Source of the DNA: CAYUPI01 sp964446585 | Lineage (GTDB): Bacteria > Verrucomicrobiota > Verrucomicrobiia > Limisphaerales > UBA8199 | Reading direction: 5' to 3' | NCBI GenBank assembly: GCA_964446585.1 | Contig: CAYUPI010000084.1 | Location: 1 to 19,984, forward strand | DNA length: 19,984 nt | In this document: positions 7,544-14,636 of the stretch, piece after piece | How positions within the stretch are numbered: position 1 is the first letter of the stretch | How the letters are laid out: each line of letters opens with the position of its first letter | The notes under the pieces: generated by a model | Database searches by the model: none | Told to the model about the DNA's origin: nothing | Seen by the model: only the letters and a program-made list of their open reading frames with translations | Program-made: the position numbers and the translations under genes

Positions 7544-8431
7544 TCATTGGGCATCGCGCCGCCTGGAAAGCTTGGTTGAATCCAGCCGGCCAATCGCCAG
7601 CAGAATCCCGTGCAACAGCGCATGGGGATTGGGCGGGCAGCCAGGAATGTAAACGTCCACCGGCAGGACAGAATCCACTCCACCGCAAGTGGCATAATTC
7701 CGGCCAAAGATGCCTCCACTGCAGCCGCACGCGCCGACCGCGACTACCAAGCGCGGCTCCGGCATGGCGTCGTAGGTCTTGCGCAGCGCCAATTCCATGT
7801 TACGCGTGACAGGCCCGGTCACCAGCAGCATGTCGGCATGTCGCGGCGAGGCGACAAAATGAATGCCGAATCGCTCAATATCGTACACTGGGCTGTTCAG
7901 CCCGACGATTTCGATCTCGCACCCGTTGCAGGACCCGGCATCCACTTCCCGGATGTGCAGTGAGCGCCGCAGCACCGTTCTTATCTGTTTTTGCAGTTCG
8001 TTCCCCAGCCTATCAACGGAGGCCTGTGACGGCTTCCCCGCAGCAGCGGGTTGCTCCTCGGCGCTCATCTTCAGAAAACTCTCGTGCCCGCCATCTGACC
8101 GAAGCTTGTAGGTTGCGCTGGTCGCCAGCTCCCCGCGCTGCTCAACCGCGAGCTCGCAAACACTCGTCATTCGGATGGCCTGATCCGCCTCGGCGCACAA
8201 GCCGCAGAAGATGCACTCGGCCAAATCGAGCCGCGCGGTTCGGTGGCCATCGGCATCCTCATAGGAAATGGCTCCCGTCGGACAAATCGCCGCAGCAGGC
8301 CGCGCGTCTTTCCAGTTGGCCCAGTCGATCTCGGGCTTTCCTCGGGCCTGGCTGGAGGTCTCCGGCGGCGTCCGCGGATAGCTACTGGTGATCACACCCG
8401 TCTTCAGACTTTGACGCAAGGTCTCAAACAT
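7544..8431 (-). CDS. Ehr small subunit: ferredoxin domain fused to NuoB/HyfI-like
   Basis: The 295-aa product is the electron-transfer subunit. The N-terminal ferredoxin part (about 45-90) has CPTGAI (C50) and C73-x2-C76-x2-C79, enough for one [4Fe-4S] cluster; the cysteines of a second cluster, usual in HyfH/NuoI, are absent. The C-terminal part is NuoB/HyfI-like with C168, C171 (SCNGCEIE), C235 (GACGCSGG) and C265 (PGCPP), the four ligands of the proximal cluster. So a two-cluster wire to the catalytic subunit is intact. ATG 8431 begins MFETLRQSLKTGVITSSYP, the usual opening of such ferredoxin subunits. A TTG at 8479, directly after the NuoCD stop, is an alternative. The 3' end may be frameshifted: dropping one base near 7565-7572 extends the protein to a stop at 7468. 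Confidence 0.85.
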   Translation of the reverse strand: MFETLRQSLKTGVITSSYPRTPPETSSQARGKPEIDWANWKDARPAAAICPTGAISYEDADGHRTARLDLAECIFCGLCAEADQAIRMTSVCELAVEQRGELATSATYKLRSDGGHESFLKMSAEEQPAAAGKPSQASVDRLGNELQKQIRTVLRRSLHIREVDAGSCNGCEIEIVGLNSPVYDIERFGIHFVASPRHADMLLVTGPVTRNMELALRKTYDAMPEPRLVVAVGACGCSGGIFGRNYATCGGVDSVLPVDVYIPGCPPNPHALLHGILLAIGRLDSTKLSRRRDAQ

Positions 8432-8479
8432 GGCCTGGTGATCTGCGCTGGGTGGCGATTGATGGTTTTGGCATGGCAA

Positions 8480-10075
8480 TCAGCGGTCGGTGCCGGAATA
8501 AGATAGATTGAAGCTTTTGTTCACAACCGGGAAATCGGGGATGATGTTCCCCAAAATAGCTTCGCTCAGAGCCGGCCAATTTTGGAGCGATGGATCTTTG
8601 ACCTTGCAGCGCGCTAAACGGTTACCGGGCGCCGTATGGACCCAATGAAAGATCTCCCCGCGCCAGCCTTCAACGTACCCGAGCGCGACACGGTCCGGTG
8701 GCACTTCCTCGATCTTAGTCTGGATGGCGCCGCTCGGCAGCTTGGCTAGCACCTGACGAATGATGCTTAAGGATTGAAAGAGTTCTTCGCGGCGGACGAC
8801 CATCCGCCGCTGAACATCGCCTTCGGTGAAAACCGGCACCGAAAACTCAACCTGATCGTAGAAAGCATGCGGAATATCACGACGCAAGTCGTGGTTGAAA
8901 CCGGAAGCGCGGCCCGCAACACCGACCACACCCAGGTCACGAGAGACCTCAGGCTTGAGCACGCCAGTGGTTTCCAGCCGGTCGCGAGTGCCGGAGTTGC
9001 CGCGAATCAATGCGACAAGGTTGTTAAACTGACGTTCGAAATCGTCCACGAGCTGAGCCAGTGCGCGGAGTCGAGCGGCGTCGAAATCAAAGCGCACCCC
9101 GCCCAGGCACGACATGCCACGTAGGAGACGATTGCCTGTCAGTTGCTCGTTGACGCGCAATACGCGCTCCTTAAGCCGCATCGCGTGCATATTCGCGGTG
9201 ACGAAAGCGACATCAGTGCAGATGGCCCCGATGTCGGCGACGTGGTTGTAGAGGCGCTCCAGTTCGAGGCAGAGTGTGCGCAGGGCGCGAGCGCGCGGCG
9301 GCACTTCAGCACCCCCCGCGCGCTCGATCGCATGGCAAAAGGCCGTCGCGTGCGCGAAGCTGGAGTCACCGGAAATGCTCTCGGCCAGGCGGACGCAATG
9401 GGAAACGGACATGCTCTCGAACATTTTCTCGATCCCTTTGTGAACATAGAACATGCGCAATTGCAAATAGAGCACTGGTTCGCCTGCGACGCTAAAGAGG
9501 AAATGGCCCGGCTCGATAATGCCGGCGTGCACCGGTCCGACGGGCACCTGAAACACGCCTTCACCCTCGACTTCCCGGAACTTGTGGCGCGGACCGCTGA
9601 AGGGGGGCAGCTTGGCTCGCAGATCGAAGTCCTTGCGCAGCGGGTGAACCTCGGGCCAGTCGTCGTGGAGCACACAGCGGCGCGGGTTGGGATGGCCCAG
9701 CAGTTTGATGCCGAATAAGTCCTGGATTTCGCGCTCCTGCCAATTCACGGCATGAATGGCATTGGTGAGCGAAATCAGTTCGGGCTTGTCCGCCGGAATG
9801 GGTACGCGCACGAGAACAAAACCGTGAGCGGAGTCGAGCGCATAGAGATAATAAACAAAGAAGACACCGTGCCCCGCGCGGGCGTCTTCGGCAAAAACAC
9901 CCGCCAGCCGGCCGTTATGAATTTTGTACAAAGCAGAACAGAGCGCGCCGGCCAGCTCGGGTTTTGCGTAAAGGTAAAGCTCGTTAGGTTGCGGCGCCTG
10001 GGCGCTTTCGATTTGCGCGCCAAAACGCTCGGTCAGCTCGTCGAGAACGGGGCGGAGAGAAGGGAGAAGATTCAT
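8480..10075 (-). CDS. Ehr large subunit: NuoC-NuoD (HycE/HyfG-like) fusion without Ni-Fe ligands
   Basis: The product is 531 aa. Residues 1 to about 165 are NuoC-like with the EREIQDLFGI motif (about 114-123). The remainder is NuoD/hydrogenase-large-subunit-like (PGHFLF, YVHKGIEKMFE, SFAHATAF). Group 4 hydrogenases hold Ni-Fe with CGxC near the FAH motif and with CxxC near a C-terminal TDR. Here the first pair is Ser (S235, S238, SISGDSSFAH) and the second is Ser and Gly (S525, G528, SYSGTDR). The protein ends at TDR, with no extension to be cleaved during Ni insertion. It is thus an Ehr-type subunit and not a hydrogenase; the complex I quinone-site Tyr also seems to be replaced by Gly (my alignment by eye). 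ATG 10075 overlaps the preceding stop as ATGA. Confidence 0.9.
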   Translation of the reverse strand: MNLLPSLRPVLDELTERFGAQIESAQAPQPNELYLYAKPELAGALCSALYKIHNGRLAGVFAEDARAGHGVFFVYYLYALDSAHGFVLVRVPIPADKPELISLTNAIHAVNWQEREIQDLFGIKLLGHPNPRRCVLHDDWPEVHPLRKDFDLRAKLPPFSGPRHKFREVEGEGVFQVPVGPVHAGIIEPGHFLFSVAGEPVLYLQLRMFYVHKGIEKMFESMSVSHCVRLAESISGDSSFAHATAFCHAIERAGGAEVPPRARALRTLCLELERLYNHVADIGAICTDVAFVTANMHAMRLKERVLRVNEQLTGNRLLRGMSCLGGVRFDFDAARLRALAQLVDDFERQFNNLVALIRGNSGTRDRLETTGVLKPEVSRDLGVVGVAGRASGFNHDLRRDIPHAFYDQVEFSVPVFTEGDVQRRMVVRREELFQSLSIIRQVLAKLPSGAIQTKIEEVPPDRVALGYVEGWRGEIFHWVHTAPGNRLARCKVKDPSLQNWPALSEAILGNIIPDFPVVNKSFNLSYSGTDR

Positions 10076-11544
10076 TGTGTTCCGGAAATGATTTGGGCCG
10101 AGCGTTGCACGAGTTCGTAAATCTGCGCGGGCAGCACCAAGCCAAGCAAGATAACTGATCCGGCAACAAGCAGCATGGCGCTGAGCTTCCAAGGGCACTC
10201 GGCGCGGAGTGGCGCATCGAAGGAAGGCTTGCCCAAGGTCAGCTTGGAGATGTGAACGAGAAAACCGGCAAAGATCGCGACGATTCCCGCAGTAAACAAG
10301 GCAGCAGGCCAGGGGCGGTCGGCTGCCAGCGCCGCGCTGAGTGTCGTAAACTCACTTTGGAACAGGCTGAATGGTGGCAGCCCAGTGACGGCAAAAGTCG
10401 CCATGAGAAAGAGCGCGCCTGTCCACGGCCGCGCATGAATGAGGCCCGTGGCCTTGCGGAGGTAAGGTGAACCCGAGTGTTGCTGGACGTTGCCCGCGCA
10501 AAAGAACATCAATGGCTTCGCAACGCTGTGAAAGACCATGTGCAGCACGGAGCCCCTCGCGCCCAGTAGGCCGCCAAACCCAAGGGCTGAGACCATAATG
10601 CCCGCGTGGTCGATGCTCGAATAGGCTAGCAGCCGGCGAAAGTTACGTTGCACCAGTACGAATGGCGCGGCCACGAGGATGGACGCGACTCCGAACAATA
10701 CGAGGAGATTGCCCGCATAATCGTGGCCGAGGCATTTCGCGACCAGTGTGTAGAAGCGCATGATGCCGTAAATGGCGCAATTGATAAATGCCGCTCCGAG
10801 CAAGGCCGCCGAGGGCACCGGTGCCTCGGCATAGGCGTCCGGCTTCCAGGTGTGCATCGGTGCCAGCCCGGCCTTGGTGCCATAACCCACGAGCACCAGC
10901 ACGAAGCCCAGGCGCATGGCCGCCGGCTGGCATCGGTTCGCCACCCCGATCAATACCGACCAGTTGAAGGCTTTCTCGGCGTGATCCCCCAGCACCGGCA
11001 CGGCGGCCGAATATGTCAGCACTGTGCCCAGCAGGGCCAGTGCAATGCCGGCGCTGCCAATGATGATGTATTTCCAGGCCGCTTCGAGTGAGCTTTTTTG
11101 GTTGTAAAACCGCACCAGCAGCACCGATGCCAGCGTTGTGGATTCGATGGCCACCCAGAGCAGCCCGAGGTTGTTAACCAGCGGCACCGCCAGCATCGTG
11201 GCGACAAAGATCGGCGTGAGCACATAGTAGCGGTGCAGCAACCGCGCATTGATTTTTCCCGCGCGCCCTTCTTCGCGCAAATAGCCGACGGCGTACACCC
11301 CGCACACCAGCGCCACGAACGCGGTCAAACCGACCACCAAGGCGCTCAGCGCGTCCGCGCGCAGGAATCCGCCAAAGGCTTCGACCTTGCCGTGCTCGAG
11401 GACGTCAGCGCCGAGCCACACCGCCAGCACGGCCACGACGCTAAATGCAAGTAGGTTGAGCCGCTCCAGGACATTTGATCGGCGAAGCGGCCAGCAGGCC
11501 AGGCCGGTCAGCGAGGGGACGAGCACAAGAAGCGTCATCTTCAT
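10072..11544 (-). CDS. HyfF/NuoN-M-like antiporter subunit, second copy
   Basis: The product is 490 aa with about 13-14 membrane helices, in the Mrp-type proton antiporter family (Proton_antipo_M). The TM5 glutamate is present (E134 in WVAIESTTLAS), as is the TM7 lysine (K224 in GYGTKAGLAPMH) and a later lysine (K343, SVAKPLMFF). The TM8 lysine found in NuoM and in the sister copy is Asn here (N255 in FINCAIYGIMR). The product should be one of three ion-translocating modules in the membrane arm. ATG 11544 overlaps the stop of the first copy as ATGA, and the gene's own stop overlaps the large-subunit start likewise. About 40% identity to the sister copy by eye points to tandem duplication long ago. 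Confidence 0.9.
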   Translation of the reverse strand: MKMTLLVLVPSLTGLACWPLRRSNVLERLNLLAFSVVAVLAVWLGADVLEHGKVEAFGGFLRADALSALVVGLTAFVALVCGVYAVGYLREEGRAGKINARLLHRYYVLTPIFVATMLAVPLVNNLGLLWVAIESTTLASVLLVRFYNQKSSLEAAWKYIIIGSAGIALALLGTVLTYSAAVPVLGDHAEKAFNWSVLIGVANRCQPAAMRLGFVLVLVGYGTKAGLAPMHTWKPDAYAEAPVPSAALLGAAFINCAIYGIMRFYTLVAKCLGHDYAGNLLVLFGVASILVAAPFVLVQRNFRRLLAYSSIDHAGIMVSALGFGGLLGARGSVLHMVFHSVAKPLMFFCAGNVQQHSGSPYLRKATGLIHARPWTGALFLMATFAVTGLPPFSLFQSEFTTLSAALAADRPWPAALFTAGIVAIFAGFLVHISKLTLGKPSFDAPLRAECPWKLSAMLLVAGSVILLGLVLPAQIYELVQRSAQIISGTQ

Positions 11545-13019
11545 GGCGTTCCTCGGATGATGCCCGCGGCTTGTTCCATCAGTTGGCGGACGGAGCCGGG
11601 GAGCCAGACGGTAAACAGCAGCAGTATTGCCAATGGCAGACCCACGACCGCGAGGTTACTGGTAGAGATGCTTTCGTGCGGTCTCTCACAACCGCCCGGG
11701 CCCAGCAGTAGCCCGGCGAGCTTGCTTAGCACGCCGCAAAAAACCATGATAAGCGCCGCTAGAATCACCACGCTAACCCAGGCGAAGTGGGAAGCGAACC
11801 CGCCGGCGATCACGGTCAACTCGCTGACGAACAGGCCGAACGGCGGCAGGCCGCTTACCGCCACCCCAGCCAGGCCGAGCAAAACGGCTGTGACCGGCAT
11901 GGTTCGCGCCAAACCCGAGCCAAGTCGGCGGAAATCGAGAGTATGATTGAGCTGGTGGATGTTGCCCGCGGCAAAAAACAGGGTGGGTTTGGTCAGCGCG
12001 TGATATCCCATATGCAGCAACGCACCAAAAACCGTCAGTGGCGCGTTCATTCCCACGGCGACGCAAATTAGTCCGACGTGCTCGAGGCTGGAATAAGCCA
12101 GCATGCGCTTGAGGTTGTTCTGCACCAGAATGAAAGGGCCCGCCAGAAGCATCGAGAGCAGTCCGAAGCCGAGCAGCAAGTTTCGGCTCAAGCCGAAGCC
12201 CAGGCAAGCGGTGGTCAGGATGTGAAATCGCAGCAGCGCGTAAATGGCGATTTTGAGCGACACACCGGAGAGCATGGCGCTTGTGGGCGACGGCGCCTCG
12301 CTGTGGGCGTCAGGCAACCATGTATGCATAGGCGCAAGCCCGGCCTTCGTGCCGTAGCCGATCAACACGAAGATAAAGGCGAGCGTCATCAAGTGATGGT
12401 CGAGCTGCGGCGCGGTCGCCAGCAGGCGCGACCAGTTGAAGCTCGGCATCTCGCGGCCCGTTTTTCCAACCGCGGCAGCGTAAGTAAAGATGGTGCCAAA
12501 AAGCGCCAACACCAGCCCGGAGCCGCCAAGGATAACGTATTTCCAGGCCGCTTCCAGTGAGGTCTTGCGGTTGTAAAGTGCCACCAGAAGGACGGAGGCG
12601 AGCGCGGTGGCCTCTACCGCGATCCACATCACGCCCAGGTTGTCGGCCAGCACAACGAGAAACATGCCGGTAGCGAACAGCGGCGTAAGCACATAAAACT
12701 CGCGAAAACGGCCCTCGGTCACGATGCCGTCGGCCAGGTCGCGGCGAAAGTAGCGGACGCCGTAGAGCGACGTCGCCAGTGACACAACTGAAATGAGCAG
12801 AACCATCCAAGCGCTCAGGGCATCAGCACGCAGAAAATTGTCCCACTCGGTAACGGCCTCACCATGATTCGCCACAACGGTGTGGAAAAGTTTCACGCCA
12901 AGAATCAATGCGCTGATGAAACCGCCGATGTTGAGCCACTCGACCAACCCGCGCGGACGAGCCAGCAGGCACGCCAGGCCGACGGCGAACGGCACTAAGA
13001 GTAGCGCGGTCAGCAACAT
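11541..13019 (-). CDS. HyfF/NuoN-M-like antiporter subunit, first copy
   Basis: The product is 492 aa and polytopic, a Proton_antipo_M member. All the usual charged channel residues are visible: E136 (WIAVEATALAS), K225 (GYGTKAGLAPMHTWLPDAH), K256 (GVSLKIAIYALLR) and K344 (ALTKPTLFF). HyfF and NuoM-type subunits each move about one ion per catalytic cycle in complex I-like machines. ATG 13019 lies 4 bases after the HyfE stop. Together with the second copy and HyfB this gives three antiporter-type subunits, as in complex I and Hyf. Confidence 0.92.
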   Translation of the reverse strand: MLLTALLLVPFAVGLACLLARPRGLVEWLNIGGFISALILGVKLFHTVVANHGEAVTEWDNFLRADALSAWMVLLISVVSLATSLYGVRYFRRDLADGIVTEGRFREFYVLTPLFATGMFLVVLADNLGVMWIAVEATALASVLLVALYNRKTSLEAAWKYVILGGSGLVLALFGTIFTYAAAVGKTGREMPSFNWSRLLATAPQLDHHLMTLAFIFVLIGYGTKAGLAPMHTWLPDAHSEAPSPTSAMLSGVSLKIAIYALLRFHILTTACLGFGLSRNLLLGFGLLSMLLAGPFILVQNNLKRMLAYSSLEHVGLICVAVGMNAPLTVFGALLHMGYHALTKPTLFFAAGNIHQLNHTLDFRRLGSGLARTMPVTAVLLGLAGVAVSGLPPFGLFVSELTVIAGGFASHFAWVSVVILAALIMVFCGVLSKLAGLLLGPGGCERPHESISTSNLAVVGLPLAILLLFTVWLPGSVRQLMEQAAGIIRGTP

Positions 13020-13023
13020 CGGC

Positions 13024-13692
13024 TCACCACTTCAATTCCCTGAGCTTGCTCACGTCCATCGAAGCAAACGTTTCCCGAATGCGAAAGACCAGGATGCCGA
13101 GCACCATCACCGCGACGACGACGTCGAAGAAGATCCCGATTTCGACCACCAACGGCATGCCGTAGGTTGTGAGCGCGATGGCCGCCAGCATGACGCCGTT
13201 CTCCATGGTGAGCAGCGCAAGCACCTGGGTGATGGCTTTGCGCCGGTTGATCATCAGAAAGAAACCCGTCAGAAGTAGCGCGATGGCAATTGCCAGCGTG
13301 TTGCTCCCGAGCCGGTCCAGCAACGTGATGGGACGGGCCACCAGGTACGCGAGCACGGTCAGCGCGCCGCAGATGAGCATTGAGGCGGGCATGTTTACGA
13401 ATGGACGAATTTCCTGCTCGATGCGGATCCGTCGCACCAGCCGTTCAAGCAGCCACGGCAGAAAAACGACCTTGCCCACCAACGTCAGCACCGCCACGAC
13501 GAAGACGTGCGCGGCCCCGTACACGTAACCGATGACGCCGGCGATGGCGGCCAGCAGCAGTGATTGAAGCGCAAAAATACGAATGTTAGTCACAAGCATC
13601 TGCTGAACGGCCAGCAGGAGCTGCATCACCAACATCAGCGAAGCGAGCAGCGTAATGAATTGCGAACTGGTTTGAGCAGAAGGCGGATTCAT
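13024..13692 (-). CDS. HyfE/NuoK-like membrane subunit
   Basis: The product is 222 aa with about seven helices. The last third is NuoK-like: E164 (LTMENGVML) and E184 (PLVVEIGIFFD) match the two buried glutamates of NuoK that link the quinone-site region to the antiporter subunits. The first part carries extra helices and a basic loop (about 83-98), as in HyfE. ATG 13692 is 2 bases after the stop of the NuoH-like gene; the open frame upstream is just antisense-free read-through inside that gene. The order H-like, K-like, then N/M-like follows hyf operons. Confidence 0.88.
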   Translation of the reverse strand: MNPPSAQTSSQFITLLASLMLVMQLLLAVQQMLVTNIRIFALQSLLLAAIAGVIGYVYGAAHVFVVAVLTLVGKVVFLPWLLERLVRRIRIEQEIRPFVNMPASMLICGALTVLAYLVARPITLLDRLGSNTLAIAIALLLTGFFLMINRRKAITQVLALLTMENGVMLAAIALTTYGMPLVVEIGIFFDVVVAVMVLGILVFRIRETFASMDVSKLRELKW

Positions 13693-13694
13693 GG

Positions 13695-14636
13695 CTAGCG
13701 AAACAGAAATGTGGACACCAGCGCCAGGGTGGCGAGGATGAATGCGGCGCTCAGCAAGTCTGGCACGCGAAACAGTCGGAGCTTCGCGTTGCTCGTTTCG
13801 ACCCAGACCACCGCGCCGGCGATAGCAATGAGTTTGCCAACAAATAGAATCAGGCCCGAACCAAAAGAGGCCAAGGTCAGGTGAGCCGCCAGGCCAACCG
13901 GGAAGAAGATGTTTGCCAGCAGCGCCATCAGGACAAGTTGTTTGATCGAGGCGCCCCATTCCATCAGCGCGAGGTAACGGCCGGAATACTCAAGCAGCAT
14001 CGCTTCGTGAATCATGGTTAACTCCAGGTGTGTGGCGGGATTATCCACCGGAATGCGCCCGGTTTCGGCCAGCAGAACGATGAACATCGCCGCGAATGCC
14101 AGCGTATGGGCCGGGTCGAGGAATTTCCAGCCCGGCCCTTGGCTGGCCAGGACGATCTGGCTCAGGTTGGTTGAGCCCGCGGTGATGGCGACAGTGAAAA
14201 TGGCGAGCATCATTGCAGGTTCGGCGATAGCGGAAATGGTCATTTCGCGGCTGCTGCCCATGCCGCCGAAAGCGCTAGCGGGGTCGAGCCCGCCCAGCGC
14301 GAGGAAGAATCGGCCCAAAGCCATTAGTCCAACGAGCGCCAGGGCACCGCCGAAAAGACTCAGCGGTGCTTGCGCGGTAACCAGCGGCACCATCAGCCCG
14401 GCCGCCAGCGCAGTCAGAAACAGCACGTAGGGCGTCGCAGAAAAAATCCAGGAAGCGTGTTCGGAGATGACCATGTCTTTGCGAAGGAACTTGAGCAGGT
14501 CGAGGTACGGCTGCCAGATGCGCGGACCGCGGCGGTTCTGGAGTTTGGCCTTCCAGTTCTTGATCAGCCCGCTGACCAGGGGCGCCAGAACCAAAAGCAA
14601 GACGGTCTGCACGATAATGGCGGGAAGGTCCATCAT
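13695..14636 (-). CDS. HyfC/NuoH-like membrane subunit
   Basis: The product is 313 aa with about eight helices. This subunit anchors the peripheral arm and carries charge from the redox site into the membrane. Visible conserved parts are KLQNRRGPRIWQPYLDLLKF (31-50), GSSREMTISAIAEPAMML (127-144), ETGRIPVDNPATHLELTMIH (191-210, rich in the acid residues of the NuoH funnel) and EAMLLEYSGRYLALMEWG (211-228). ATG 14636 overlaps the HyfB stop as ATGA; an ATG at 14633 directly after it would serve equally well. The upstream open frame lies within HyfB and is not used. Confidence 0.9.
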   Translation of the reverse strand: MMDLPAIIVQTVLLLVLAPLVSGLIKNWKAKLQNRRGPRIWQPYLDLLKFLRKDMVISEHASWIFSATPYVLFLTALAAGLMVPLVTAQAPLSLFGGALALVGLMALGRFFLALGGLDPASAFGGMGSSREMTISAIAEPAMMLAIFTVAITAGSTNLSQIVLASQGPGWKFLDPAHTLAFAAMFIVLLAETGRIPVDNPATHLELTMIHEAMLLEYSGRYLALMEWGASIKQLVLMALLANIFFPVGLAAHLTLASFGSGLILFVGKLIAIAGAVVWVETSNAKLRLFRVPDLLSAAFILATLALVSTFLFR

